Assembly: GCA_016234595.1 (NCBI GenBank)
Contig: JACRBG010000010.1
Location: 55,097-119,096, forward strand
Direction: 5' to 3'
Length of the DNA: 64,000 bases
Source of the DNA: Chloroflexota bacterium
Lineage (GTDB): Bacteria > Chloroflexota > Anaerolineae > Aggregatilineales > J027
The position numbers were made by a program, and so were the translations under genes. Position 1 is the stretch's first letter; every line of letters begins with the position of its first letter. Below the pieces are notes generated by a model. The model searched no databases. It had not been told where the DNA came from and saw only the letters and a list, made by a program, of their open reading frames with translations. Positions 52,575-62,002 of the stretch are shown here, piece after piece.

Positions 52575-53885
52575 CTAGCGCAGGAATCCGTCGTAGTTAC
52601 GCATCATCAACTGGGCTTCCAATTGACGCATCGTATCAATGACCACCCCGACGACGATGATTAACCCTGATGGGCCAATCACGTTGGCGGCGTTCAGACT
52701 GCCGCTGGCGGCATTGCCGATCAGAATACCATCCAAAACCTGCACCAACGCGGGCAGAATCGCTACCCCGCCGAGGAACAGCGCACCCACAAAGGTGATG
52801 CGGCGTACCACCGTCGTAATATAATCCTGCGTTCGTTTACCGGGGCGTAACCCCGGAACAAAGCCACCGTTCTTTTGCAGGTTTTCCGCCAGATTTTGGT
52901 TTTGGACCATCACGTCGGTGTAGAAGTAGGTAAAGCCCACCACCAAAATGAAGTAAATGACCCAATAGGGCGTCCCGCGGGAATTCCCAAAGTTTTGGGT
53001 CAGATAGTCAGAGACCGTGCCCGATGGGAAATAGCTGGCAACAATGGCTGGGAATGTGATAATGGACTGGGCAAAAATCAGCGGAATCATACCCGCCGTA
53101 TTCACCTTAAGGGGGATGTGTGTACTGCCCCCACCATAGACCTTGCGACCACGTACCCGTTTGCCATATTGCACCGGAATGCGCCTAGTTCCTTCTTGGA
53201 TGAGGATAATCACCACAACCGTGACGAACACTAAGACGGCAAACAAAACGAGATTATAGATCAAGTGATTTTGGAGCAGCCGATAGAGCGACGAGGGAGC
53301 GCGGGAGACGATCCCAGAGAAGATGATAATCGAGATACCGTTACCAATCCCCTGCTCGCTAATCAATTCACCCAGCCAAATTGCAAACATTGTGCCCGCA
53401 GTCATTGTAGCAATGACCGTAATGGTTAACAGCACATCGCTACCAAAACCGGGCAACAAATCACTTGAGCCTTGAACCAACGATTCAAAAATATTGATTT
53501 GCCCAACTGATTGCAAAATCGCCATTGGAATTGCCAGATAGTAAGTGTAACGGTTGATCTTGTCCTGACCACCGGGTTCGCGTGCAATGCGTTCTAGCGC
53601 CGGAATAATCGGCACCAGCAATTGCAAGATAATCGAAGCCGTGATGTAAGGATACACCCCGTTAGCAATGATGCTGAAGTTGGAGACTGCCCCACCAGAG
53701 AGCAGGTCTAACACGCCGAGGAAACCACCCTCTTGGTTATCAAACAACGCCTTCAAAACATCGCGGTCTACGCCGGGGACACTAATATGCGCTGCAAATT
53801 GGTAAATGACCAGAATAAACAGCGTAAACAAAATTTTTCGCCGAATATCCGGCAGCCGAAAGGCATTTTGTAATGCTTCAAGCAT
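52575..53885 (-). CDS. secY: Preprotein translocase subunit SecY
   Basis: A 436-residue protein with ten transmembrane segments, the channel of the Sec translocon. Family stretches are PDIRRKILFTLFILVIYQFA, ALERIAREPGGQDKINRYTY and the cytosolic loop with RRIPVQYGKRVRGRKVYGGG that meets SecA and the ribosome. The gene follows rplO with a 124-base gap, which holds a three-stem structure and makes separate control plausible. AAGGA lies before the ATG at 53885. Confidence 0.97.
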   Translation of the reverse strand: MLEALQNAFRLPDIRRKILFTLFILVIYQFAAHISVPGVDRDVLKALFDNQEGGFLGVLDLLSGGAVSNFSIIANGVYPYITASIILQLLVPIIPALERIAREPGGQDKINRYTYYLAIPMAILQSVGQINIFESLVQGSSDLLPGFGSDVLLTITVIATMTAGTMFAIWLGELISEQGIGNGISIIIFSGIVSRAPSSLYRLLQNHLIYNLVLFAVLVFVTVVVIILIQEGTRRIPVQYGKRVRGRKVYGGGSTHIPLKVNTAGMIPLIFAQSIITFPAIVASYFPSGTVSDYLTQNFGNSRGTPYWVIYFILVVGFTYFYTDVMVQNQNLAENLQKNGGFVPGLRPGKRTQDYITTVVRRITFVGALFLGGVAILPALVQVLDGILIGNAASGSLNAANVIGPSGLIIVVGVVIDTMRQLEAQLMMRNYDGFLR

Positions 53886-53934
53886 AGTTTAAAAGTCCTT
53901 GTCCTGTAAGACACTTCTCAGAAATCAACCCAGC

Positions 53935-54001
53935 TACGGGAGCATACCGCATATTGCGACAGAGGGGCAGATGTTACCTGCCCCTTTGTTTATTTCCCGT
54001 A
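53935..54001 (-). promoter_or_regulatory. Three-way-junction-like RNA element upstream of secY
   Basis: On the transcript strand an outer stem TACGGGA/TCCCGTA (54001-53995 with 53941-53935) encloses two hairpins: AGGGGCAG/CTGCCCCT (53985-53978 with 53970-53963) and CGCA/TGCG (53958-53955 with 53951-53948). All three stems are perfect: 7, 8 and 4 bp. It lies 50-116 bases before the secY start. Confidence 0.65.
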
Positions 54002-54009
54002 ATGTTGGA

Positions 54010-54546
54010 CTATTTCTTGGCCGCTTTTTCGGCACGCAGAGCTTCCACTTGTTCCTTCGGCAGCTTCTTCACTGTGGCACGTGCCCCGGTCAGGAGCAGT
54101 TCCAGTGTTTCCACTTTACCGCCCGCATTCTCGATCTTTTCCTTGGCGGATTTCGAGATACGGTGGGTTTGCACGGTCAGCTTTTTGCTCAACTCGCCAT
54201 CGCCCAAAATCACCACTGGTTTTTCGCCATCGCGGACGATGCCTTTTTCAGCTAGTGCTACGGGGGTGACAACTTCGCCCGCATTGAACACTTCTTCCAA
54301 CACGCCCACATTGACTTCTTGATATTCAATGCGGAACACATTGGTAAAACCGCGCTTGAAGGGCAGACGGCGCACCAAGGGCAACTGACCGCCTTCAAAA
54401 TAGGGGCCTTTGACGCCGCCACTGCGAGCGCCTTGACCTTTGGTACCACGTCCGGCGGTTTTACCTTTACCAGCCGCGATACCACGCCCAACGCGAGTCT
54501 TTTTCTTGGTCGAACCCGGTGCGGGTTTCAGATCGTGTAATTTCAT
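54010..54546 (-). CDS. rplO: Ribosomal protein uL15
   Basis: A 178-residue protein starting [20 protein letters not shown], with [18 protein letters not shown], the Gly-rich start of L15, and a C-terminal domain with [20 protein letters not shown]. It is slightly longer than the usual 145-150 because of the C-terminal [15 protein letters not shown]. It follows rpmD by two bases. Confidence 0.96.
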   Translation of the reverse strand: MKLHDLKPAPGSTKKKTRVGRGIAAGKGKTAGRGTKGQGARSGGVKGPYFEGGQLPLVRRLPFKRGFTNVFRIEYQEVNVGVLEEVFNAGEVVTPVALAEKGIVRDGEKPVVILGDGELSKKLTVQTHRISKSAKEKIENAGGKVETLELLLTGARATVKKLPKEQVEALRAEKAAKK

Positions 54547-54548
54547 GA

Positions 54549-54746
54549 CTACTTCTCCACCTCTTCTACCGTCACCAGATGCTCGACCTTGTGGATCATG
54601 CCACGAATGGCCGCATTATCAGGTTTTTCAACGGTATGGTGCATCTTCCGCAGGCCCAATGCCAACAGGGTACGCTTTTGCGGCCACTGCGCGGTGATCG
54701 GGCTTTTGGTCATCGTGATTCGTAGAGTTTTATTACTGTTCGACAT
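54549..54746 (-). CDS. rpmD: Ribosomal protein uL30
   Basis: About 65 residues from the ATG at 54746 ([20 protein letters not shown]). It has the L30 stretch [20 protein letters not shown]. The ATG lies inside the rpsE reading frame, overlapping by 14 bases, so the two genes are translationally coupled. Confidence 0.95.
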   Translation of the reverse strand: MSNSNKTLRITMTKSPITAQWPQKRTLLALGLRKMHHTVEKPDNAAIRGMIHKVEHLVTVEEVEK

Positions 54747-55311
54747 TGCGCTTACGCTCCCAGAAAGGCCGAATATCATTCGGGTCTTTACCGCGCATGA
54801 GTGCCAATGTTTGGGCGTCTTTCAATTGACGCAGGCATTCCATTGTCGCATGGGCAATGTTTAGGCTGTTGTTGCTGCCCATGCTCTTGCTTAGGATGTC
54901 ACGCACCCCAGCGGCTTCCAGCACGGCACGTACACCACCGCCAGCGATAACACCAGTACCGGGAGAAGCTGGTTTCAGCATCACCTCGGCACCACCGTAC
55001 CCAGCCGTAATTTGGTGGGGGATGGTCGTCCCAGAGAGAGAAACTCGCTCCATATTGCGGCGAGCGCGTTCGGTGCCCTTGCGAATCGCATCTGGTACGC
55101 TACGGGCTTTGCCAATGCCAATCCCGACGCGGCCCTTGCCATCACCCACGATGACGACGGTGCGGAAGGCAAAATGACGCCCACCTTTCACCACTTTCGC
55201 CACACGGGTGATGTCTATCACACGCTCATCAAGTTCTTCACGGTCTTCATCGCGGTCACGACGATCTCGCCGTGCTTCACGATCCCGCTGTTCACGTTGT
55301 TCTTTTGCCAT
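54733..55311 (-). CDS. rpsE: Ribosomal protein uS5
   Basis: A 192-residue protein. The N-terminus is an unusually charged stretch ([20 protein letters not shown]). The S5 double-stranded RNA-binding motif [20 protein letters not shown] and [20 protein letters not shown] follow, and then [20 protein letters not shown]. It helps the small subunit in decoding and translocation. The gene follows rplR by 21 bases. Confidence 0.97.
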   Translation of the reverse strand: MAKEQREQRDREARRDRRDRDEDREELDERVIDITRVAKVVKGGRHFAFRTVVIVGDGKGRVGIGIGKARSVPDAIRKGTERARRNMERVSLSGTTIPHQITAGYGGAEVMLKPASPGTGVIAGGGVRAVLEAAGVRDILSKSMGSNNSLNIAHATMECLRQLKDAQTLALMRGKDPNDIRPFWERKRNVEQ

Positions 55312-55332
55312 CGTTTTGCTCCTGAAAACCGC

Positions 55333-55698
55333 TTAGAACTTCAGACCACCTTCACGAGCGCCATCGGCTAATGCCTTGATACGCCCATGATAACGATACC
55401 CACCACGATCAAACACCACAGTGGTAATCCCGGCTTTTTGGGCCCGTTCTGCCACTGCCATGCCAACCAATTTGGCAGCTTCGACTTTGGTTTTGCCTTC
55501 AACCTTCGCGGCGATTTCTTTATCAACCGTCGAAGCGGAAACCAGCGTATGGCCCGCTTCATCATTAATCACCTGTGCATAAATCCCCGTCAGGCTGCGG
55601 AAGACATTGAGGCGCGGACGATCGGCAGTGCCGTAAATCTTTGCCCGTACCCGTATCTGACGACGTTTACGCGATTCGTAACGAGATTTTTTTGCCAT
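55333..55698 (-). CDS. rplR: Ribosomal protein uL18
   Basis: A 121-residue protein that binds 5S rRNA. It has [40 protein letters not shown] and the C-terminal [20 protein letters not shown], all canonical. Position and spacing are standard for the spc operon. Confidence 0.97.
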   Translation of the reverse strand: MAKKSRYESRKRRQIRVRAKIYGTADRPRLNVFRSLTGIYAQVINDEAGHTLVSASTVDKEIAAKVEGKTKVEAAKLVGMAVAERAQKAGITTVVFDRGGYRYHGRIKALADGAREGGLKF

Positions 55699-55725
55699 GG
55701 TTTCTCAGTTTCCTTGCCCGCGCAA

Positions 55726-56286
55726 CTACTTCTTACCGCTTTTGCCAGCTTTACCGGCTTTGCGACGAATGGTTTCATCCGCATAGGCCACACCCTTGCC
55801 CAAATAGGGTTCTGGGGGACGTAGCCCGCGAATTTCTGAGGCGACCTGCCCTACTTCATCTTTGCGGATGCCCTTCACAATTACCACTGTACCACGCGAC
55901 TCCCCCGGCACTTCAAAACTCAGGGTTGGCGATGATTTAACGGTAATAGGGTGAGAATACCCCAGATAAAAAGTAAGGTCTTTGCCCGCCGCTTCGGCGC
56001 GATAACCGGTACCAGTGATCACGAGTTTTTTCTCGAAGCCGCTGGAAACACCGACCACCATGTTATTCAACAGGGCGCGGGTAAGGCCGTGCAGGGCGCG
56101 ATGATGACGCGCATCGCTTGGACGCGACACCACCAAATGCCCGTCTTCTTGTTGCTCAATTGTCAGGTCGGGGTTAAAGGTTCTTGTAAGTTCGCCCTTT
56201 GGCCCCTTGACTGTCACCTCATTTTTCTTGATGGTGACTGATACCCCTTTGGGAAGCGTGATGGGTTGTTTACCAATACGAGACAC
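55726..56286 (-). CDS. rplF: Ribosomal protein uL6
   Basis: A 186-residue protein with the repeated L6 fold, SRIGKQPITLPKGVSVTIKK at the start and IRGLRPPEPYLGKGVAYADE at the end. The C-terminal tail GKAGKSGKK is basic. It sits near the GTPase centre. The gap of 170 bases before it is the longest inside the ribosomal cluster and is structured. Confidence 0.97.
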   Translation of the reverse strand: MSRIGKQPITLPKGVSVTIKKNEVTVKGPKGELTRTFNPDLTIEQQEDGHLVVSRPSDARHHRALHGLTRALLNNMVVGVSSGFEKKLVITGTGYRAEAAGKDLTFYLGYSHPITVKSSPTLSFEVPGESRGTVVIVKGIRKDEVGQVASEIRGLRPPEPYLGKGVAYADETIRRKAGKAGKSGKK

Positions 56287-56371
56287 GTTGTTTTCCTCCG
56301 TCTATTCAGGAGAGTGCTGAGTACATTTGGCGGCAGGCCGTGACCACCGATCATGACCCCGTGGTTGGTTC

Positions 56372-56425
56372 AACCCCTGAACAGACCCACCTGCGGACTC
56401 GTGCAGATATTTCCGGGCAGGGGTT
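56372..56425 (-). promoter_or_regulatory. Structured element in the rpsH-rplF gap
   Basis: AACCCCTG and CAGGGGTT (56425-56418 with 56379-56372 on the transcript strand) form a perfect 8-bp stem that encloses a smaller hairpin CTGC/GCAG (56406-56403 with 56394-56391). A further CGGGC/GCCCG hairpin lies upstream at about 56436-56453. It fills the 170-base gap, where other gaps are mostly below 30. Confidence 0.55.
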
Positions 56426-56456
56426 TAACCTTAACGGGCGGACGGCGGCCCGTAGC

Positions 56457-56861
56457 CTACCAAACGTAACAGAGCAACTCGCCTCCTACACCCTGACGAC
56501 GTGCCTTCTGGTCGGTCATCACACCCTTGTTGGTTGTGAGGATGGCGATGCCCATACCACTTAGCACCCACGGGATTTCGTCTTTGCCCACATAAATCCG
56601 GCGACCGGGCGTGCTGACGCGGCGCAGGCCACTAATGACCGGCTGGCGTTCACGACGTTTGCCATGATATTTGAGATTGATGTGAATCATCGGGGCTGGT
56701 GTTTCATCGCCGACGGTGAAGTCTTCGATATAGCCCTCTTCCTGTAACACCCGCGCAATCTCGATCTTGATCTTGGACACTGGAATATCCACTGTCGTCT
56801 GACCAACCATCAGCGCGTTACGAACGCGGGTGAGCATATCTGCAATTGGATCACTGTGCAT
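56457..56861 (-). CDS. rpsH: Ribosomal protein uS8
   Basis: A 134-residue protein starting [20 protein letters not shown]. It has [20 protein letters not shown] and the C-terminal [20 protein letters not shown], the S8 rRNA-binding signature. S8 is a known translational repressor of the spc operon in E. coli. Here a structured gap follows it directly, upstream of rplF. Confidence 0.97.
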   Translation of the reverse strand: MHSDPIADMLTRVRNALMVGQTTVDIPVSKIKIEIARVLQEEGYIEDFTVGDETPAPMIHINLKYHGKRRERQPVISGLRRVSTPGRRIYVGKDEIPWVLSGMGIAILTTNKGVMTDQKARRQGVGGELLCYVW

Positions 56862-56877
56862 TGATGTTCTCCTGCGT

Positions 56878-57084
56878 TTACCAGCTAGACTTCACTACAC
56901 CGGGGATCTTGCCTTCTAAAGCAAGCTCACGGAAGTGAATGCGGCAAAGCCCGAAGCGGCGAATATAGCCACGTGGACGTCCACAAATCTTACCAGAGTG
57001 GGGGTCCACATACTGGCAGCGATTACGAACGCGGACTTTGTACTTACGCTTGGATTCGCGTGCGGTAACAGACTTTTTTGCCAT
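56878..57084 (-). CDS. rpsN: Ribosomal protein uS14 with altered zinc site
   Basis: A 68-residue protein, longer than the usual 61 of zinc-type S14. It keeps [20 protein letters not shown] and the C-terminal IPGVVKSSW. The usual CxxC pair is split by an insertion (C23[11 protein letters not shown]34), and the last zinc Cys is replaced by His50, giving C-x10-C-x12-C-x2-H. Zinc may still bind with a new geometry. It follows rplE by 24 bases. Confidence 0.95.
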   Translation of the reverse strand: MAKKSVTARESKRKYKVRVRNRCQYVDPHSGKICGRPRGYIRRFGLCRIHFRELALEGKIPGVVKSSW

Positions 57085-57108
57085 GTCTTCTGATTACCTC
57101 GTGTTGTC

Positions 57109-57654
57109 CTAATTTTCTTTGAACGGAAAGCCAATGAGTTTCAACAGACGACGGCCTTCTTCGTCGTTCTGAGCCGTGGTGACGATGGTGATTTCCAAAC
57201 CACGTAGTTTGTCAATCTTGTCATATTCAATTTCGGGGAAGATCAACTGTTCGCGCAGGCCGAGGGTATAATTCCCACGCCCGTCAAAACAGTCGGCGCT
57301 AATCCCACGAAAGTCACGGGTACGTGGCAGTGCGATATTGACCAGACGGTCAATCAGCGCCCACATCCGTTCCCCACGCAGCGTCACCTTGACACCAATC
57401 GAACGCCCTTCACGCAATTTGAAGGCAGCCACGCTCTTACGGGCCTTGGTAATCACTGGTTTCTGGCCCGCGATCTTGGTCATATCTTCAACTGTGGCGT
57501 CTAGGGCACGGGCATTATCCAGTGCTTCACCGACCCCAACGTTGATGACGACTTTGGTCACACGCGGCACCATCATCACATTGTCATATTTGAATTCTTC
57601 CATCAAAGCTGGAATGACTTCATTACGATATTTCTCGCGCATTCTGGTTGACAT
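57109..57654 (-). CDS. rplE: Ribosomal protein uL5
   Basis: A 181-residue protein, the 5S rRNA-binding L5. It has [40 protein letters not shown] and the C-terminal [24 protein letters not shown] sequence [20 protein letters not shown]. Length and position are standard, with 10 bases to rplX upstream. Confidence 0.97.
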   Translation of the reverse strand: MSTRMREKYRNEVIPALMEEFKYDNVMMVPRVTKVVINVGVGEALDNARALDATVEDMTKIAGQKPVITKARKSVAAFKLREGRSIGVKVTLRGERMWALIDRLVNIALPRTRDFRGISADCFDGRGNYTLGLREQLIFPEIEYDKIDKLRGLEITIVTTAQNDEEGRRLLKLIGFPFKEN

Positions 57655-57664
57655 GCTTTAACCT

Positions 57665-57988
57665 CTAGTCAATATCTTGGTCGCACTTGTGGCAGGTACG
57701 CACTTTGCGGCCTTCTTCCGTGCTACGGAACCCGACGCGCGTTGGTTCGCCACATTGAGTACAAACCAGCATTACTTTGGAGAGGTGAATGGGCGCCTCA
57801 AATTCCACAATGCCGGGATTCACCTGACGTTGGCCTGCCTGTTGTGGCTTTTGGTGCTTCTTGCGGATGTTGACTCGCTCAACCACCACACGATCTTCTT
57901 TAAGCAGAACGCGCACCACAGCGCCACGCTTGCCTTTGTCTACACCGCTGATTACCTCAACGGTATCACCTGATTTAATACGTTGCAT
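57665..57988 (-). CDS. rplX: Ribosomal protein uL24
   Basis: A 107-residue protein with the KOW motif [20 protein letters not shown], then [20 protein letters not shown] and a C-terminal pair of CxxC motifs (CTQC, CHKC), as in zinc-type L24. It helps start large-subunit assembly. Neighbours rplN and rplE are canonical. Confidence 0.97.
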   Translation of the reverse strand: MQRIKSGDTVEVISGVDKGKRGAVVRVLLKEDRVVVERVNIRKKHQKPQQAGQRQVNPGIVEFEAPIHLSKVMLVCTQCGEPTRVGFRSTEEGRKVRTCHKCDQDID

Positions 57989-58021
57989 CTCTAATTTCCC
58001 TCGCTCGACTAGCTACCCGAA

Positions 58022-58396
58022 TTACAGCGTTTCAGGCGCCAGCGACACAATTTTCATGAACCCACTTTCGCGGAGTTCACGGGCAACTGGGCCAAAGATG
58101 CGCGTCCCAAGTGGATCACCGCTGTCGTCATTCTTCAAAATCACAGCGGCATTGTCATCGAACCGGATGAAACTGCCATCTGGACGACGGTATTCTTTTG
58201 CCACCCGTACAATCACAGCTTTGACGACTTCACTCTTTTTCACAGCACCTTGTGGGGTAGCCGATTTTACAGTGGCAATCACTGTATCACCGATTGACCC
58301 AGTCTTGCGCCGCGAACCACCCATCACACGGATGACCAGTATTTCACGTGCCCCGGTGTTATCAGCGACTACGAGGCGTGACTCAGTCTGAATCAT
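58022..58396 (-). CDS. rplN: Ribosomal protein uL14
   Basis: A 124-residue protein starting [20 protein letters not shown], with [20 protein letters not shown] and the C-terminal [20 protein letters not shown]. It is highly conserved in sequence and length. Its ATG overlaps the rpsQ stop by four bases. Confidence 0.98.
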   Translation of the reverse strand: MIQTESRLVVADNTGAREILVIRVMGGSRRKTGSIGDTVIATVKSATPQGAVKKSEVVKAVIVRVAKEYRRPDGSFIRFDDNAAVILKNDDSGDPLGTRIFGPVARELRESGFMKIVSLAPETL

Positions 58397-58677
58397 TCTG
58401 TCACCTCATCTATACTAGGGGCTAGAACTTGGTGATGCTCCAGCACTTTTTCAACCGCCCAACGTTTATTCTTGCTAATCGGGCGGGTTTCGACAATTTG
58501 GACTATATCACCCACCTGAATTTGGCCGCTTTCATCATGCGCCATATATTTCTGGGAACTACGCATGATTTTGCCATAAAGAGGGTGACGGCGAACGATG
58601 TCTACCCGCACCACAACGGTCTTTTGCATTTTATTGCTAATGACCGTCCCTTTGATACGACGACGATTGTTTGTCAT
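58393..58677 (-). CDS. rpsQ: Ribosomal protein uS17
   Basis: A 94-residue protein with [20 protein letters not shown], then [20 protein letters not shown] and [19 protein letters not shown], all S17 signatures. It starts four bases after the rpmC stop and overlaps rplN. Confidence 0.97.
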   Translation of the reverse strand: MTNNRRRIKGTVISNKMQKTVVVRVDIVRRHPLYGKIMRSSQKYMAHDESGQIQVGDIVQIVETRPISKNKRWAVEKVLEHHQVLAPSIDEVTE

Positions 58678-58680
58678 GGA

Positions 58681-58908
58681 CTAGTTCTCCTTGCCCTCTT
58701 GCTGAATCAACTGTTGGGCCAGTTCACGTTCACGCAAGATGGTTTTACAACGTGCGATGTTGCGCTGCACTGTTTTAATCCGTTGGGGATTTTCCAACTG
58801 ACCAGTGCTAGCTTGGAATCGCAGGTTAAACAATTCCTGCTTGGCCTTGTCAATTTCGTCGAGGATTTGGCTGTCAACCATGTCTCGGATTTCACGTGCT
58901 TTTGTCAT
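58681..58908 (-). CDS. rpmC: Ribosomal protein uL29
   Basis: A 75-residue helical protein with KAREIRDMVDSQILDEIDKA, LFNLRFQASTGQLENPQRIK and VQRNIARCKTILRERELAQQ. L29 lies at the peptide exit and helps dock trigger factor and SRP. It starts three bases after the rplP stop. Confidence 0.96.
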   Translation of the reverse strand: MTKAREIRDMVDSQILDEIDKAKQELFNLRFQASTGQLENPQRIKTVQRNIARCKTILRERELAQQLIQQEGKEN

Positions 58909-58911
58909 GGT

Positions 58912-59343
58912 TTAAACCTCCTGACCAGAAATTGGGTCGGTGCGCTTGACGAATTTCGTTTTGATGGGCAGTTTGAAGCCAGCCAGACGTAGCGCTTCAT
59001 AGGCGACTTCTTCTTCAACACCCTGCATCTCAAACAAGATACGACCGGGTTTGATGACTGCTACCCACTGATCAACCGAGCCTTTACCTTTACCCATACG
59101 GGTTTCGGCTGGTTTTTTGGTGATTGGTTTGTCTGGGAAAATACGAATCCAGACCTTACCACGACGTTTGATGTGGCGCACGATGGTCCGGCGACAGGCT
59201 TCAATTTGGCGGCTGGTCACCCATGCAGGTTCCAGTGCCATTAGGCCATAGTCTCCAAACGTCACCGTGTTGCCGCGTTGTGCGTTGCCGCGCATACGGC
59301 CTCGCATCTGCTTACGGTACTTGACGCGCTTTGGCATTAACAT
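58912..59343 (-). CDS. rplP: Ribosomal protein uL16
   Basis: A 143-residue protein. [20 protein letters not shown] is the family start, with [20 protein letters not shown] and the [20 protein letters not shown] region near the peptidyl-transferase centre. It starts 45 bases after the rpsC stop. Confidence 0.98.
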   Translation of the reverse strand: MLMPKRVKYRKQMRGRMRGNAQRGNTVTFGDYGLMALEPAWVTSRQIEACRRTIVRHIKRRGKVWIRIFPDKPITKKPAETRMGKGKGSVDQWVAVIKPGRILFEMQGVEEEVAYEALRLAGFKLPIKTKFVKRTDPISGQEV

Positions 59344-59388
59344 CGTAAACTTGACTCCTCAGTCTTTCCGCGTGTCATCCGCACTGGA

Positions 59389-60063
59389 CTAACTCGTATA
59401 GACCTCGGTGGCTTCGGCTCTGGGTTCTTCGTGCAATTTCTCGCCCTTATAGATCCAGACCTTCACCCCGATACGTCCATAGGTGGTCAGCGCTTCGGCA
59501 AATCCATAGTCGAGGTCGCTCCGCAGGGTATTACGTGGTACACGCCCTTCTACTAGCCATTCACGGCGGGCCATTTCTGAACCCCCCAGACGACCAGCAA
59601 CGGCGATACGAATCCCCTTAGCCCCTTGACGCATGGCCTGAACAATTGCTCGTTTCATAGCGCGGCTGTGGCTGATACGACGTTCCAACTGCCCCGCGAT
59701 GTTTTCGGCAACCAGTTTGGCGTCCAAATCTGGCTTGGTGACTTCCTCAACTTCGATTTTAACTTTTTTGCCTTCGCCAGCAATTGCTTCCAACCCCTGA
59801 CGGAGGATTTTGACGTTTTCGCCTTTACGACCAATCACGATACCGGGTTTGGCGGTAAAAAGCGTCACTTGCACAGAATTGGGATAGCGTTCGATTTCCA
59901 CTTTGGCAATTCCGGCCCGGTTCAGTTCTTTATCAACAAACTGACGGATACGGAAGTCCTCTTGCAGCAGATCCAGATAACGCCGACCTTCTGCATACCA
60001 GCGGGCATCCCAGTCACGGTTGAACTTCAACCGCATTCCAATCGGGTTTACTTTACGCCCCAT
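59389..60063 (-). CDS. rpsC: Ribosomal protein uS3
   Basis: A 224-residue protein starting [20 protein letters not shown], with a KH domain ([20 protein letters not shown]) and the C-terminal [21 protein letters not shown]3 lines the mRNA entry channel. It begins nine bases after rplV. Confidence 0.98.
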   Translation of the reverse strand: MGRKVNPIGMRLKFNRDWDARWYAEGRRYLDLLQEDFRIRQFVDKELNRAGIAKVEIERYPNSVQVTLFTAKPGIVIGRKGENVKILRQGLEAIAGEGKKVKIEVEEVTKPDLDAKLVAENIAGQLERRISHSRAMKRAIVQAMRQGAKGIRIAVAGRLGGSEMARREWLVEGRVPRNTLRSDLDYGFAEALTTYGRIGVKVWIYKGEKLHEEPRAEATEVYTS

Positions 60064-60072
60064 ACATTGCTC

Positions 60073-60417
60073 CTAGTTCTCGTACTCGCGCAGCACCAGT
60101 TGTACATGCGCCGATTGCTTGACACGTGGCTTATAGCGACCACGCGCCCCAGCCTTATAGCGCATCTGGCGCGGGCCTTCGTCGGCTGAAATCTCTGCGA
60201 TAAACAAATCCGCCGGATTCATCTCGAAGTTATTTTCCGCATTTGCCAGTGCCGATGCGATAATCTTGCTCAACATGGCTGCGGCTTTTTGTGGCATAAA
60301 CTGCAAGGTTGTGACAGCTTCTTCTGCGTCCATCCCGCGCACCTGATCGCACACAAGGCGCATCTTTTGTGCAGAAACGGGCAGGAAGCGGCCATTGGCT
60401 TTAACATCCATCGTCAT
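60073..60417 (-). CDS. rplV: Ribosomal protein uL22
   Basis: A 114-residue protein with GRFLPVSAQKMRLVCDQVRG, then ALANAENNFEMNPADLFIAE and the C-terminal loop RQMRYKAGARGRYKPRVKQS that lines the exit tunnel. GGAG precedes the ATG at 60417. It starts 23 bases after rpsS. Confidence 0.97.
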   Translation of the reverse strand: MTMDVKANGRFLPVSAQKMRLVCDQVRGMDAEEAVTTLQFMPQKAAAMLSKIIASALANAENNFEMNPADLFIAEISADEGPRQMRYKAGARGRYKPRVKQSAHVQLVLREYEN

Positions 60418-60440
60418 GAACTCCTCAAACCACCCCGCCG

Positions 60441-60719
60441 CTAGGCTTTCTTCTTAGCGTCAGGAACGTGACCCCGGAATGTGCGGGTCGGTGCGAATTC
60501 ACCCAGTTTGTGACCCACCATGTTTTCCGTGATGTAAATCGGCACATGATAGCGTCCATTGTGGATGCCAACGGTGTGACCGACCATCTGCGGGAAGATG
60601 GTGCTGGCACGACTCCAAGTGCGGACAACCTTCCCCTTTTCATTGCGCTCATTCATGCGCTCAATTTTCTTGAGCAGACTGGGCGAAATATAAGGGCCTT
60701 TTTTAAGCGATCTTGACAT
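60441..60719 (-). CDS. rpsS: Ribosomal protein uS19
   Basis: A 92-residue protein starting [20 protein letters not shown], with [20 protein letters not shown] and the C-terminal [21 protein letters not shown]19 binds in the head of the small subunit. Position after rplB is standard. Confidence 0.98.
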   Translation of the reverse strand: MSRSLKKGPYISPSLLKKIERMNERNEKGKVVRTWSRASTIFPQMVGHTVGIHNGRYHVPIYITENMVGHKLGEFAPTRTFRGHVPDAKKKA

Positions 60720-60752
60720 TGCGATCTCTCCAATAAACCAACAACGGGCGAA

Positions 60753-61583
60753 TTATCGCTCGTAGCGACGGCGGATGATGAACTGGTCGGTGCGCTTGTT
60801 GCGGCGAGTGCGAACACCCAACGCAGGTTTGCCCCAAGGGGTCTTGGGTGCAGCCATACCGATACCGCTGCGGCCTTCACCACCACCGTGTGGGTGGCTG
60901 TGGGGGTCCATTGCGATACCACGCACCGCAGGACGCCAACCCATCCAGCGTTTACGTCCTGCCTTACCGATTTTCACGTTACCGTGATCGGTATTGCCGA
61001 CCTGTCCAATGGTTGCCATACACTCTTCAAAAACCATCCGGACTTCACCGCTTGGCAAACGTAGCAGCGAATATTCGCCTTCTTTACCAAGCACCTGTGC
61101 ACTGGTACCAGCAGCACGGGCCATCTGACCACCCTTGCCGGGTTGCAGTTCGATGTTGTGGATGACCGTACCTACTGGGATATTTTTCAGCGGCACAGCA
61201 TTCCCAACGCGCAGTTCGGCACTGGGGCCGTTCATCACCGTGTCCCCTACCTGTAAATCCAGCGGGGCGATGATATAGGCTTTGTCACCATCAGCATATT
61301 CAATCTTGGCGATACGGGCGGAGCGATTGGGGTCATATTCAAGCGACACGACTTTACCGGCGACATCGAACTTATCACGTTTGAAGTCAATGATACGATA
61401 CTTCCGCTTGTGACCACCGCCCTGATGACGCACGGTGACGCGCCCGGTGTGGTTGCGACCAGCCTTGCGGTGCAGGTGGGTAGTCAAGCTCTTTTCGGGC
61501 TTGGTATCGGTTAATTCTTCAAAGGTGAAGCCCGTCATCCCCCGGCGACCCGCCGAAGTTGGTTTGTAGGCTTTCAGTGGCAT
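60753..61583 (-). CDS. rplB: Ribosomal protein uL2
   Basis: A 276-residue protein with [40 protein letters not shown] and [20 protein letters not shown] (the conserved His loop by the peptidyl-transferase centre). Length is normal. The 102-base gap before it carries a hairpin. Confidence 0.98.
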   Translation of the reverse strand: MPLKAYKPTSAGRRGMTGFTFEELTDTKPEKSLTTHLHRKAGRNHTGRVTVRHQGGGHKRKYRIIDFKRDKFDVAGKVVSLEYDPNRSARIAKIEYADGDKAYIIAPLDLQVGDTVMNGPSAELRVGNAVPLKNIPVGTVIHNIELQPGKGGQMARAAGTSAQVLGKEGEYSLLRLPSGEVRMVFEECMATIGQVGNTDHGNVKIGKAGRKRWMGWRPAVRGIAMDPHSHPHGGGEGRSGIGMAAPKTPWGKPALGVRTRRNKRTDQFIIRRRYER

Positions 61584-61608
61584 TTTTCTTCTACCTCAGT
61601 TCCTTCTT

Positions 61609-61654
61609 GTGTTCCAGCATTATGTTCCGTGAGGTTCGGTTCTCTGCTGAACAC
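61609..61654 (-). promoter_or_regulatory. Hairpin in the rplW-rplB gap
   Basis: GTGTTCAGC (61654-61646 on the transcript strand) pairs with GCTGGAACAC (61618-61609), nine pairs with one bulged base. A small CCG/CGG hairpin sits inside. It lies about 25-70 bases before the rplB start. Confidence 0.5.
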
Positions 61655-61685
61655 CAAATCCTTTTTTAGAACGACTTCCGAAATA

Positions 61686-61985
61686 CTATAGGCCGAACAA
61701 GTTAATGTTCTGACCGGGGGCAATCTGAACAATTGCCTTTTTCCATGCTTGCTTGCGCGTATAAAACTTGCGCCCGCGCCGACCCTTCTTCAACGGAATG
61801 ATCATGGTGTTGACGCGCAGAACGTCCACATCGAAGATAATTTCAATCGCTTCTTTGATTTGAATCTTATTGGCGACGAGGCTAACTTCAAATGTGTATT
61901 GATTCAGTTCGTCCATCACGATGTTCGATTTCTCGCTGACGATGGGGCGGAGAATGACATCATACATGTGTAGTGCTTTAGTCAT
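61686..61985 (-). CDS. rplW: Ribosomal protein uL23
   Basis: A 99-residue protein with MYDVILRPIVSEKSNIVMDE, YTFEVSLVANKIQIKEAIEI and VLRVNTMIIPLKKGRRGRKF. L23 sits at the tunnel exit and docks chaperones. It follows rplD by 17 bases. Confidence 0.97.
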   Translation of the reverse strand: MTKALHMYDVILRPIVSEKSNIVMDELNQYTFEVSLVANKIQIKEAIEIIFDVDVLRVNTMIIPLKKGRRGRKFYTRKQAWKKAIVQIAPGQNINLFGL

Positions 61986-62002
61986 GATTTATGCTCTTCC
62001 CA

